A DNA stretch of 56,894 bases from Chara braunii (lineage: Eukaryota > Streptophyta > Charophyceae > Charales > Characeae): assembly GCA_003427395.1 (NCBI GenBank), contig BFEA01000015.1:5080665-5137558 (forward strand). The letters are read 5' to 3'. Of this stretch, positions 1-11,089 are shown in pieces (the first letter of the stretch is position 1; each line of letters opens with the position of its first letter). The notes under the pieces were generated by a model that was not told the DNA's origin, ran no database searches, and saw only the letters and a program-made list of their open reading frames with translations. The translations under genes were made by a program, and so were the position numbers.

Positions 1-2250
1 AAAGGACGGGGGGGAGGCTGTGAAGGGGACGAAGAAATGAGACATAAGTTTGTAGGCCCAGGTATTTCCGTCCTGCCTCCAGTGTTTCCAGCATATCTGT
101 GAATCGTGGATATCTGCAATCGCTTTCATCGGTCCCAGCCACTCGTCCGAGAACTGGTTCCTTATTTCCTCTGTTTTCTGTGTCTTGGCATGAGGGGAGG
201 GGGTCGGGTTGTCGTCTATCAACTGTATTCGGTCTCGGAGGTGGTCCCAAGTTGCTTTCACCTAGGCTGTCAAGTAGTTTGTAATGTGTTCTTTGGCTTG
301 GGGGATCCCGAACGTGTGCTGGTTTCGTTCGAATGAGCAGCGGGCTTGCCAGGCTATCATCAGCAGCTCAAGTCTTGTGATTTAAACGAGGTTCCTTTGA
401 TAGGGGGACCAGTTTGGCGGGATGTCCTCCCGGTTCCCCAGGAGCAGCATCCTGGGTTGCCAGGGGAACTGGGAGCCTGTGAGGGCCGTCCACGCGGCAT
501 CCCACCATCTCCATATCTGGGAGGCCATGGGGCAGCCTAACAGGCAGTGCTCCAGGGTCGCTCAGGCAGGCTGGGAGGTCCTACAGCAGTAGCGGCATAT
601 AGATGAAAGGAGGCCTCGTTGTTTCAGGTTTGTTCTTATAACAAGCCAGTCGGGGGTGGGCAGACATCAATACAGGATCTGCCGCTGGAGTGCCCTCTGC
701 GCCGCCGACATTATATGAGTATATTGTGCCCAAGAAAAGTCGCTGAGGTCCTCCGGGGCGAGGATCGAATCCCTCCCCCCTCCGTCGAGCAGTTTCTATG
801 CACTCTGCGGTAACCATGTTTCATGGTATATTGCCCGATTTTGAGGGGTTTGGCTGGGAGTGGCTGTGTCCATTGCCACTCCAGCGGATCAAAGGGGAGA
901 GTGGCCAAGGGAGAGTCTGTCCGGAAGGCGGTGGACGTTCCATCGGTCTCTTCGAGTACTCGCACTCTGACCAGGCCAGACCAGGTGGAGTCGTGATCAG
1001 CTTCCTCATTTCTCCGTAACGGGGAACACTTTGCCCCCGGGTGGGATATGTTGTATGCTTCCAATCGAACCCGGTGGACGGACTTTTATGTTACCCGACC
1101 GACAACTGTCGACGAGCAGAGTTGTGTCCATTGGACCACCCAATCCCCATCTTGGGTGGTGGGCCCCTGCTTAAGCTGTTGTATCCAAGCCAGGGGGACG
1201 GCCTCCTGCAACTGACGCAACTTTTCAATCCTGTCCCTGATGTACTTAAGTTTGTCAGTCATTTGAACGTCAAATTTCCATATATCGGCCAGCATGTACA
1301 CCCCCTTGGCCACCCAACCACACCAGTGTGACCTGTTATCGAGGCGAAAGGGCTTCCCCTCGTGATCGCAGATGTTGGGGTTTCCGAAAAGTGGTTGTTT
1401 GATAATATCGTGCCAGCGAGTGGGCGGGGGAAGCCTGTCCGGGCCCATCTCCCGACACAACTTAACCATGCCCGGCCACTGCGGGTCATTTGCAATGTCT
1501 TTCTTGGCCCGCGCCCGCGGCGTCTGTGGATCGGGGGAAGTGGACACTCCGGGGACTGTCCAAGAGGGGTTGGTAAGCCATTGCAGCGCATGGACGGGAG
1601 CATCCGCGGGAGAGGGGGGGGGCAAATTCGACACCTGCAGTTCGACATACGGGCCCCACAGTATGTCATCGCCCATGAGCAGGCGAATCAAGATCTTGAA
1701 GGACAAAGCTTTTAACTGGTCCTGCGGTTCCAAAATGGTGAGTCCTCCGTTGGAGCGGGGTTGGGCTATGTAGTCCCACGCTACCCTGGGGAGGAACGAA
1801 GGGTCTTCATGGTCATTTTTCCAAACATAGGCCGCCGCCGCACGCTTTTAGTCTTTGACGAAGTTTAGGTTGTATCGGCCAGTAGGCAGCCTTGTTCCAC
1901 ATGGTAGAAAAAATGATCGTATTTAGCGCCAACGCTCTTCCGACGATGGAAGTATGCAGACCCTTCCAACTGGCCAGTCTCCTCATTGCCTCCTCGACCA
2001 ACGAAGCCCCGTGATCCGGCGAAGGGCCCATTGCCGTGAGCGTGACCCATAGGACCCGTATCGATTCCTCTCGATGTTTCCATGTAATGGCCGGTTCGGA
2101 CGGGGGAAGGCAATCCAAGGAGTGGAGCCACCAGCCCTCTATCTTGGACCCCCAGTTGACCACCATGTCCGACGCTGTTGAAAAGGTTTGTATGGTGTCC
2201 ACCAGGGCCTGAAGGGACGAGCGGACGCCTCTCATGAGCACCGCATGGAT
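1..2250 (-). pseudogene. LINE (non-LTR retrotransposon) ORF2 remnant: end of reverse transcriptase, linker and zinc-finger tail
   Basis: The minus strand reads as the C-terminal half of a plant-type LINE polyprotein. The stretch 2241-1813 carries the region that directly follows the catalytic YADD box in these proteins (AVLMRGVRSSLQALVDTI, then VVNWGSK), followed by SWKGLHTSIVGRALALNT, the usual LS..GR motif. After a frameshift near 1830 the next frame gives FLPRVAWDYIAQPRSNGGL, the family's typical W..l..P...GGL block, and runs to about 1088. Near 630-480 there is a CRYCC ... LEHCLLGC pattern typical of the zf-RVT zinc finger. The frame is broken by a frameshift near 1830, another between about 710 and 640, and in-frame stops near 1086, 530, 376 and 256, so it is dead. 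The YADD box itself and everything upstream are missing, as expected for a 5'-truncated insertion. The element continues past base 1, so its 3' end is not visible. Confidence 0.88.
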
Positions 2251-3440
2251 GTGATATGAGTGAGTGTGACTGTTGGCCTAAGCCAACGGATTAGGGAAGG
2301 AAAAAAAAAACAAAAAAAAAAGGAAAACAAACGAAAACGTAACCATCAAATGATGGATGCTGAAGTGGCAGGGCAACATGCTGTCCGTTTTCACAGGGCA
2401 CCACCAAAAGGTAAGTTTTTTTTTTATAGATTTTATTTTGTTTTTATATTCTTTTATTTTCTTTAGATGCCCCCCCCCCTTTTTTGCTCATACGAACCGT
2501 TTCAGCGTCCGTTCGCTTTGACAAACAGACCGGGATGGGTTTTTCATCGATGGATAAGCAATGCGTCGGTCGATAGGTGAGTCCCCAGCCCCGTGGCTGG
2601 CCTCATACTACTTCCATCGATAGGATGAACAAAATCAAATGTATCTACCACTAGAACATGGAAATATGCACTACTACATGAGAGAGTGTGTGTGTGTGTA
2701 GGACGAGCAAAATCGAATGAATCCACTGTTAAAACATGGAAATCTACACTACTATACTTGTGTAAGTGTGAGTGTTATTGTTCATTTTCGAATGGCGAAC
2801 AACCAACTCATAAAAAAAAAAAAAAAAACCTAACTACTTTGGGTTGCGCCATGTGACGCGCCCGCATTGCCCTGTTTTAACAGACGACAGTGCTGATTTT
2901 TTGGGATTTTTTTTTTTTATTATTCTCCCTCCCGTTTGAAATGCAACTAGCCTCGTAATTTCACAAGGCGCCGCATCCTTCCCCGTTCCAAGGGAAGATT
3001 CATTCTCGTTTTAAATATTTGATGAACCTTTGTTTTTACGCTCTTTTTTTTTTTTTTTTTTTTTTTTTTCATTTGATGAGCCACGAGACCCTGTGGAGAG
3101 GGCGTGTGGTAAGTTGTATTTTTTTTACAACCGGATTCGAATTTGGGTCTACGCTTTAGCAAACGATATGGCCTTGGGGCACCACGATTGGGCCTTCCTC
3201 GTTGGAAGGGTCAGAAATGACGTGAGTAGGGTTTTTCATTTTTTCTATATTTTCTTTCTTTTTTTCTTTCATTTTGTTTTGTTCCTTGGTGAGGAAAACG
3301 AGGCTTCTGATAAGGCTTCTGATAAGCAGCAGAGTGAGAGTGTGTGTATGTGCACCTGACCGCTTTTGGGGCCAGGTTCTCAGGTTGTGCAACAAACAAG
3401 CTAGCGAGCTGGCTCTGAGTCTAACCATGTTTAGTGGAAG
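2251..3440. other. AT-rich spacer without recognisable genes
   Basis: I see only low-complexity sequence: A-rich and T-rich tracts near 2300, 2415, 2811 and 2910, a T26 run at 3044-3069, a short TG repeat near 2686-2699, and two related short pieces near 2640 and 2720 (an 'aaatc(a/g)aatg...catggaaat' phrase), suggesting a local duplication of about 85 bases. The short open frames here are shadows of these biased tracts. Confidence 0.6.
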
Positions 3441-3449
3441 ATGCATTCC

Positions 3450-4144
3450 TGAGGTTGAGCATCAGCAATAGCAGATCAACAAGGGGGGGGCTAGATACGA
3501 GCCCCCGTTGATGCACAAACATCAGAAAATGAGCTAGGTCTTTTTTCTGGTGGATGGACGTGGCCAGCTGAGTTGTGTAGGGCTGGTAGATGCACTTAAT
3601 CTCACTTGGAGATCAATAGCTCAGCCTGAGCTTGAACTTTTGGCTAAGGGATCAGGCTGCTACCACCACCTCCATCAACTATATAAGCAGGTCATTGCCC
3701 CAAGCTGCCTCAGAATTGTGAGGCAGTGACGCTGCTCATTTTCTAGGAAGCAAATGATGCATCTGCTGAGGGGAGAGGTTGTTGGAGTCTGAGAAGAAGA
3801 AGATGTTAAAGAAGGAGAAGTAGATGGTGGACTGCTTCAGGATGGCGTAGTGAACGATAAAGGTTCGCCAAGCGTTATGCTGCTGGAATCTTGGCTTGAC
3901 GGCCACCTTTTTTTTTAGGAGGAAGTGCTGCCATTTTTTTTTGGCACGACAGCAGCAGCACAGTGGGGAAATGTTGTCATTTTTTTTTGCACGACGGCAA
4001 CAACATTTTTACTTGGTTGGGAAAGACGGCTAATTGAGGCCCTACTTTTCAGACAACTTGTCATGCCTTTTATAACAAAATCCAAGGGTCATTTTAACCA
4101 AACTTGCCACCAAGCCATGGAGTAAAGACTATGGTTACTAACTG

Positions 4145-4179
<35 letters not shown>

Positions 4180-5113
4180 CTTCAAACCAGCAAGACAAAA
4201 GTGCACTTTCATATAAATTTTTAGCAAAGGAAATTTCAATGTTCCAAATGAGACCTAATTCGGTACACAACAACCTTGAACCAAAACAAAAACAGACAAA
4301 AAAAAAAAAAAACCCATACAATTTAATCCCCAAAACCTAATTTCAGTTTTGGACCTAATTTAGGAGTTGAAACTAGGCATCCCCATTAACCACGTGTCGG
4401 ATCAGCTTGAGATTGTAACGTAGATACGGGCGCAGTGATAGAAGGAAGTTTGGACTTACAGTTTGATTTGAAGGTCGTGGTACAATTGAGATTAAACATT
4501 GATCAGTGTGGAACGTGGGAACCGAGTGAAACTCATGTGTGAGAACAACTTCCTCGAGGATTATCTCATCGAGCTCTTTCAGGGGACCTGACTCTTGATT
4601 GGTTGGATGCTTGGAGAAGGGCGTGAACCATCATTCAATTGGAATGTGGCAATTGATGAAGTTGTGGGTCATGCGTCATCGACTCAAGCGACATTTATTT
4701 TTTTTGTTGGCATATTACTCGGTTTTCTTGCATGGGCCGCTTCAAACTTCACTCAAGGTCAGTTGATTGACTCATATTTTCTTCACACCTGTGTGAACCC
4801 ACACTTTGCTTGACCCTGTATGTTTTAAATGTTCGAAAGAGAAGGAAGAGGAAAGTTCTGTGACTCAGGCATGTGAATGGAAAAAATTGAGTTTGGGTAT
4901 AGGATTTTTGTCTGTATTTCTCCAACTTATTTGCTTCGGATTGGTGTGCAGGTAGGTGAAAGGATGCTTGCAAAGGAGTTTGATTGTGTCTACATTGGAT
5001 AATGACAAATATTGTCTTGTTTCTTCCCTTCACCTACCTACTTGTCAAAATGACCTGTTGTTTTAAAAAATATTAATTCAATGCGTGTCACAGAACGATT
5101 TCAATTCAAAGAG
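3450..5113 (+). repeat. Family R dispersed repeat, copy A1 (5' part only)
   Basis: This stretch repeats at about 5141-6660 in the same orientation, with an offset of about 1,703 bases in its left part and 1,551 bases in its right part. Anchors are the shared phrase GAGGGGAGAGGTTGTTGG at 3768 and 5471 and CTTCACACCTGTGTGAACCC at 4781 and 6333. The change in offset is explained by a second repeat inserted at about 4020-4400 with loss of local sequence. Copy A1 stops where copy A2 would begin its conserved peptide and GC-rich 3' domain, so it is a truncated copy placed head to tail with A2. Confidence 0.8.
4020..4400 (+). repeat. Inserted dispersed repeat R2, copy 1
   Basis: Similar to 36215-36780 in the same orientation. 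Shared phrases include CATTTTAACCAAACTTGCCA, a TTATAACAAAA stretch, an ACTAACT before an A-rich run, and CAGCAAGRCAAAAGTG. It sits inside copy A1 of family R and is absent from copy A2, so it arrived later. It contains an A33 run at 4145-4177. No coding potential or terminal repeats are evident, and the exact ends are uncertain. Confidence 0.6.
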
Positions 5114-6955
5114 GGGGTCAAGTTCAGGGGGAGATGGATTGCTAAGGTTGGGCCTCAACAATAGCATATCAACAAGGGAGGGGTTAAATACAACCACCCC
5201 TTGATGCACTAACATCAGAAAATGAGCCAGGTCCTTTTTCTGGTGGATGGACGTGGCCAGTTGAGCTGTGTAAGGTTGGTAGATGCCCTTAATCTCACTT
5301 GATCTCACTTGGAGATCAAGGGCTCAACCTGAGCTTGAATTTTTTGTTGAGGGCTCAGGATGCTACTACCACCTCCCTCAACTACATAAGCAAGTCACTG
5401 CCCCAAGCTGCCTCAAACTTGTGAGGCGGTGATGCTGGTCATTTGCTAGAAAGCAAATGATGCATCTACTGAGGGGAGAGGTTGTTGGAGTCTGAGAAGA
5501 AGAAGATGTTGAGAGAGGCTATGGTGGTCTGCAAATGAAGGAGAAGGAGATACTGGGCTGCTTCAGGACAATGTAGTGAACGACAAGGGTTTGTCAAGGG
5601 TTATGTTGCTTGAATCTTGACTTGGCGGCAACCTTTTTTTTTAGGAGGAACTACTGCCATTGTTTTTTGGCACAACAACCGCAACATTGTTAGTGGGGAA
5701 GTGCTGCCACTTTTTGGGGCATGACAGCAACAACAATTCTAGGAGGGGCGTGCTGCCTATTTTACGGCACGACAGCGGTAACATTTTGGTGACGTGGTAT
5801 TGGTGGTGTGGCCACCTAGGTATTGACACTTGCGACATTTGGCGTCGGAGGGCCGCTGTTATTTTTTGGAGGATCCACTCTGCGAGCAGTGTAGGTGTTC
5901 GGGACCATGTGGTGTGGCAGGCTACGTGAAACCATTTTGGGACTAGTTGGGATCAACTTGAGATTGGAAAGTAGATACGGACGTGGTGATGAAAGGAGGT
6001 TTGAACTTACAATTTGATTTTGAGGTTCTGCTACAATTTGAGATTGAACATTGATCTGTGTGGAACGTTGGAACCATGTGGAACTTGTATGTGAAAATAA
6101 CCTCATCGAGGATTATCTCATCGAGTTCTTTCAATGAACCTGACCCTTGATTGGTTCGGTGCTTGGAGAAGGGCATGAACCATCATTCTATTGGAAGGCG
6201 ACAACTGGTGAAGTTGTGGAGCATGCGTTTTGAACTCAAAAGATATTTATTTTTTCTATTGGCATATTACTCGGCTTTCTTGAGTGAGTCGCTTGAAGCT
6301 TCACTCAAGGTCAGTTGATTGACTCGCATTTCCTTCACACCTGTGTGAACCCATTCTTTGCTTGAGCCTTATTATTTTGAATGTTTGAAAGAAAGGGTAT
6401 GATAAAGTCGTATGAGTCATGCATGTGAATGGAAAGGTCTGACTTTGGGTGTGAGATTTTTTATTTTATTTTTCTCCAACTTGTTTACTTCGGATTGGTG
6501 TGCAGGTAGGTAAAAGGATGTTTGCAAAGGAGGTTGATTGTGTCTACATGTGTTGTTGACAAAAATTATCTCCTTTCTACCTTTCACGTGTCTGCTTGTC
6601 AAAATGACTCGTTATTTTGAAGAAGAAAAAAAAAAATCAGTGCGTGTCGTGAAACGATTTCGATTCAAATAAAGTAGAAAGTTAAATGGACTTAGCATTT
6701 TCCTAAGGTTAACCCTTTCTATCCCGAATGACCTTATCTACCTATACCTTTCCAAATGATTCTCATTCTCTATCTCCTTCAATTTTTTTTTTTTTCAAGT
6801 TACCTTGAACTTTGGACAAATTAGAATAACTGAAAGCTATTCGCAGTGGACACATTTCCTTTCTTTAGGGAGGATCTGAGACGGGGGTCGTTGCTTCAGG
6901 AGCCGACCTGTTATCGACCTAGAGTGGACCGTTCTACGGGAGGGTACAAGTCGAT

Positions 6956-7111
6956 TCGGTGGAGACGACCCTTCTTAGATCCGAGTTTTGTGCTCGGGCG
7001 AGGAAGAGGAGTAACCTAGACCACATCTTAGAGGAAGAGACATGCAACACTTCGAGTAATGGACCTGATCAGGAATCATTTGCAAAGCAGTCTGTCATCC
7101 AAAAAAATTAG
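6956..7111 (+). pseudogene. Conserved C-terminal peptide of family R, copy A2
   Basis: This frame gives 51 residues ending at TAG 7109-7111, with key motifs SEFCARARKR, LDH, TCNTSSN, PDQES and KQSVIQK. The minus-strand copies B and C encode the same peptide: 156, 156 and 159 bases including the stop, so the only indel is one codon. The CNTSSN codons differ only at synonymous sites between copies. This indicates that the family once coded for a protein and that this is its C-terminus. Upstream, related phrases (CYRPRVDRS) lie in a shifted frame, so this copy is broken. I recognise no domain; the function is unknown. Confidence 0.55.
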
Positions 7112-7289
7112 ACATGTATGAAGATAAATATGTATGTCTAATCTTAGGTAGGCGGTTGGGTGGGATGAATGACTTTGGATGTGCATCTCATTAAGTGGAA
7201 ATTGAGACAGTCCGACAACCTTGCTTTTGATGTAATTATGTATGGTTATTACAACTTTCTTTTGAATGTGCGTCTAAGGGACTAGGATT

Positions 7290-7790
7290 AATATTTGGGT
7301 TTCACGCTTGGTTGAGACCGTCCTTGTCGACCGACGCCTGCTTCGTACTTAGGAGATCAATGCCATAAGGGACGAACGACGTAGGGGTCCACGTGGTGTT
7401 TAACCAAGCGTATCCTACTACAACGAACGAGCAAACGCCCTCGGATGACCTACCTCCGCAATTGCATGTAAAAACCTTGCAAGTGGGTCAGTAGCTCGGT
7501 AGGGATACGCCCCTAAGAGTGGTGACAACCCCTTAGGGAAGGCAAGTTATGCCCCGCGGGAACCCTTCCTATCGTAGAGGACCGCGGGAAGTGCAGTTGG
7601 CGGACCCGGTTACAGTGGCGAAGGGACGACGCGGCCGCACCCATCTCGGCGGTTCGCGAGGTTATTTTGCGTCATTCCTAAATTGTCTATTGTTTTGTTT
7701 TTGTTTAATTCCTGCGTGACATGGTCAGGAGGACTCCCGCACTTTGTAAAAAAAATGCGGGAGCCAATGCGCTCGACAACGCAACCCCCT
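7290..7790 (+). other. GC-rich, hairpin-bearing 3' domain of family R (copy A2)
   Basis: This stretch is clearly richer in G and C than its AT-rich flanks and is conserved in copies B (15011-15500) and C (34125-34620). It carries a CCCTAAG / CTTAGGG stem around GTGGTGACA at 7510-7538 and a terminal CTCCCGCA / TGCGGGAG stem at 7734-7763, followed by ATGCGCTCGAC. The equivalents of the second stem differ in sequence but still pair, partly by G-T wobbles. I infer a structured 3' end of an element transcript, for example one recognised by a reverse transcriptase. Confidence 0.5.
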
Positions 7791-7829
7791 CCTCATTATC
7801 TACTTCGACACTGTAAAAAAAATCAACTG

Positions 7830-9620
7830 ACTAGAAGTGGTGAAAAGTTAAAACAATGAAATGGTTTAAAAACACCCTCCTTCAACATATGTTAAGGTAA
7901 TTTGAAAGTATTAAAATCGGCCTAAGGCCAATTACGAAAGATTAAAAAAAAATAACCTTACTGGTCACCTAAACGGAAGATGAAAATCCTCAACTAGCTT
8001 CAGATGATGATAATTATGAAAGGGCAGAAAGTAATGCATCCTCATATAATTCATGGATCACTAATAAAGATCATGAAAGTCGTAAAAAAACTTAAATTTG
8101 TGAACATTATGACGAACATGAGAAAACTCGTAACACAATAAATAACAAAACTATTTTTTTTCCATATTGTTCAAGTTATTCAACACTCACTCTAGTTTAC
8201 ACTTTTCATATTCTTCATTAGAAGTCAATCAAATATATAAAGCATAATTTATGACCTTTCATGATTTTTATTACTTCACGTTGATTCAAAGTTTTCGCCT
8301 TTCTTCGAGAAGTCGCCGAATGAGATATTTCAAAATCATTCGAGATTTTTATTATTACAAATAAGATTATAATTTTTTCTTTATATGCTTTATTGACTTC
8401 TAATGGATAGCCTCACCTTGCCTTAGTAGATTATTAGGGGGTTGTTTTAATACCTTTAATAATCTTTCATCACTTTATTATAATTCATGATTTTCACCTA
8501 TAAACAACCTCTCTTACCACTTGTTAAAACAAGGTAAAAATTATGAACCAGCCAAAAATTATAAATACCCTAAAAGGTTGAAGTACAACTCTCTCGACCA
8601 CTTGTTAAGCTAATATGAAAACCTCGACATGACATGAAGTGAAAAAGATCATGAAGCATCTGAAAGCAACCCCCTGATCACTTATTGAAGCAAGTTGGAA
8701 ATTATGAAGAGTTGACCTCTCCCCCCACCCCACGCTGCCTCTTAAAGCACCAGTAAAACACACATCAACCCATGGGTGTCAACACGAAACCCCCACCGCT
8801 TCATAGACCATCAATTTTTTTTTATCACGGCTGTCCGCGCAATGCGACAGCTCCGAGTCGTGTTTATGGTAACAAAAACTTTATGCACGGCTGGGGCTAT
8901 GTACTAGCGGTTTAAGGTAATGTGAAAATCTTGAATCGACCAGACGTGATGAAGAACATAAAATGTATGAAAACGAATCCCCATCTATTCGTTTAGGCGA
9001 GGTTAAAATTATGAATGAACCTGAAGTGATGAAGATTATGAAGAGACCTAAAGTGAAGAAAACCATAAAATATATGAAACTAAGAAGACCATTAAATATA
9101 AAAAAAAAAACTTATGATCGCTTATTAAGACAATATGTAAATCATAAACCGACTTAAAGTGATAACGACAAAGAGAAATTTTAAATTAACCCATCGACCA
9201 ACTGTTAAGGTAAGGTGAAAGTATTGAGCCGATTTCAAGTAATAATTCTTCCAACTACCTGTTATGGTAAGATGAAAGTTATAAACCGACCTAAAATGGG
9301 TGGAAGTCTTACACCGATCAGGAGTGATAATAATCATAGAAAATATAAAAGCAACCTCTAACCACTTGTCTAGATAAGACAACAATCCTGAATCGACATG
9401 AAGTGATAAAGATCATGAACAATATAAAAACATCACCCTCGACCACTTGTTAAGTAAAGGTAAAAATTATGAATCAACCTACACAAACAAAGACAATGAA
9501 CAATTTGAAAACAACTATCCCAGCCACATATAAATGTGAGGATCAAAATCATCAATTTATCTGAAGTGATAATTAACATAAAAGTTTGAAAACAAACTTC
9601 CCTTACATAGTTTATTAACA
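7830..9620. repeat. Degenerate satellite, monomer about 80 bp, with a strand switch near 8505
   Basis: Imperfect monomers recur with CCACTTGTTAAG, an AAGGT(A/G)AAAATTATGAA stretch, CGACCTGAAGTGATGAAG and TATAAAAACAACC. Start points near 8517, 8598, 8678, 9114, 9198, 9361, 9440 and 9521 give spacings of about 79-84 bases. Between about 8150 and 8500 the same phrases appear in reverse complement (for example ATTCATGATTTTCACC at 8483-8498), so the array changes orientation at about 8505. One stray monomer lies near 14366. The small frames in this block follow the repeat and are not genes. Confidence 0.7.
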
Positions 9621-9739
9621 ACTAATGGAGACGCTAAAAAACCTACGAAAATATATGAAGCTGTGAAATTTTGAACAACGTGAGAACGAACTTGCTATTA
9701 ATATTATAATGTTGTTTACACATTGAATCTACGCTGCAT

Positions 9740-9970
9740 AGAGTACACGTACGGGGACTTCCCGTACGAAACGTACAGGTTATTTATGTACGGGATCTGT
9801 ACGGGAACCTGTACGTCTTGTACGCCCCCGTACGAGAAAGCAAAAAAAAAACAAAAAAAACAAATCCGAAAAAAAACTATGTGATGCAACAACACAAAAC
9901 AAGCAACGTTTGGCTAAGCATCATCTTCAGATTCTTATTAGAATTTGAGGGGGGAAAAAAACAATACCGG

Positions 9971-10010
<40 letters not shown>

Positions 10011-10320
10011 CTCGTACGGGACCCCTAGCGTACGAGTACAAGAGTACGAGTCCGTACTCGTACGACGGTGCGTACAAGTGGCAACGTAGCATTGAATGTA
10101 ATACAATGAGGGAACAACAATTATGAAGAGAAAACTTCAACTCTTCAAATAAGTCTTGAAAATTATAAATGGAAGCGTAATGTATTTATAATAATGAAAA
10201 AGAAATGACGGTCTACCATATATATTTTATGCAACATTACCAAACATCCATATAATTTATTTTTTTTAACGAAACATACATATAATATATGTACAGGGCT
10301 CGTACGAAATCATGTACTTC
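9740..10320. repeat. GTAC-rich palindromic patch split by a long poly(A)
   Basis: The words CGTACGGG, CGTACGAG, TGTACGGG and GTACAGG recur many times at 9746-9836 and again at 10012-10075, with a weaker trace at 10290-10320. An A35 run at 9974-10008 lies between the two main parts. Because GTAC is its own reverse complement, the two arms can fold on themselves and on each other. I see no coding content. It may be the residue of a palindrome-rich minisatellite or of element ends. Confidence 0.6.
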
Positions 10321-10378
10321 ACCTTCTAAGTTTTTACACAAACGCCTAAAAAAAAAAGGTTACCCAATAACAAAAATA

Positions 10379-10545
10379 AAATAAAATTTGTTGAACATCA
10401 TCGACACATTTTTATTATAATGTGAAAAAAAAAAGTTACAACAAATTTACAACAATAGTAAAATAAAATTTGTTGAACATCATCGACACATTTTTATTAT
10501 AATGTGAAAAAAAAAAATGTTACAACAAATTTACAGCAATAGTAT
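10379..10545. repeat. 82-bp tandem duplication
   Basis: Two nearly identical copies, offset by 82 bases, each starting with AATAAAATTTGTTGAACATC and ending with a TTTACARCAATAGTA phrase. The near identity marks a recent event compared with its surroundings. Confidence 0.85.
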
Positions 10546-10599
10546 TATATATAGGTATTGCGGTTTTGGAGAGACAATAAAACGTTACTAGTCGTACCT

Positions 10600-11085
10600 A
10601 TTGTTGCAGTACCACATACACATACACACGAATCAGTTTGGCACAATCATCACACTGATTTGTGTATGCATGTCTATGTGTTTGTATGTGTGTGTTTGTG
10701 TGTGCGTGTGTTTGTGTGTGATGTTGCAACAGTGGCATCCGAACTGTAGTTGCAACAACAGTAGTCCGACCTTTGCATACACAAGTGTGTGTGTGTGTGC
10801 AACAGTAATATCCAATTTAACACAGTCATCAAACTTATTCATATGTGTGTATATGTGTGTGTGTGTGCGTCTGTATGTATATGTGTGTGTGTGTATGTGT
10901 GTATGTGCAACAATAACATCCGATATGACACGGTCATCAAACTAATTCACACGTGTGTGTGTGTGTATGCATGTGTACGTGTGTAAGAGATATGTTGCAG
11001 CACTGGCTAATCCGACTTGTAGCTGCAACAACAACAACCCAACCTCTGCACGTACAAATATATGTGTGTGTGTGTGGCTGCAACA
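10600..11085. repeat. TG-rich microsatellites inside a longer minisatellite
   Basis: Blocks of TG/TATG repeats alternate with a phrase like 'TGCAACARTRRCATCCRA...ACACRGTCATCAAACT' (near 10643, 10800-10830, 10910-10940 and 10995). The repeat unit is therefore compound, roughly 100-180 bases, not just TG. Open frames rich in Cys/Val here are translation of TGTG. Confidence 0.65.
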
Positions 11086-11089
11086 AACT

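Larger units (their letters stand above)
5141..7790 (+). repeat. Family R dispersed repeat, copy A2 (most complete copy)
   Basis: About 2.65 kb, related to minus-strand copies at 15011-17290 and 34125-36060. In order it holds: a 5' region shared with copy A1; repeated short blocks with 'ctgcca...ggcacgac' near 5650-5790; a block at about 5790-5880 shared with copy B; a block with a GTGTGAACCC phrase near 6340; a conserved short reading frame ending at 7111; and a GC-rich domain at about 7290-7780. That domain carries hairpins at 7510-7538 and 7734-7763 and ends near ATGCGCTCGAC. I do not recognise the family. It has no visible long terminal repeats, and the shared 3' end with ragged 5' ends is what a retroposon would leave. 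A DNA transposon or a satellite-like segment is not excluded. Confidence 0.75.

Noticed and set aside
7690-7790. Helitron 3' end (hairpin near terminus) for family R
   Set aside because: The hairpin is there but no CTRR follows it, and no TC 5' end is seen.
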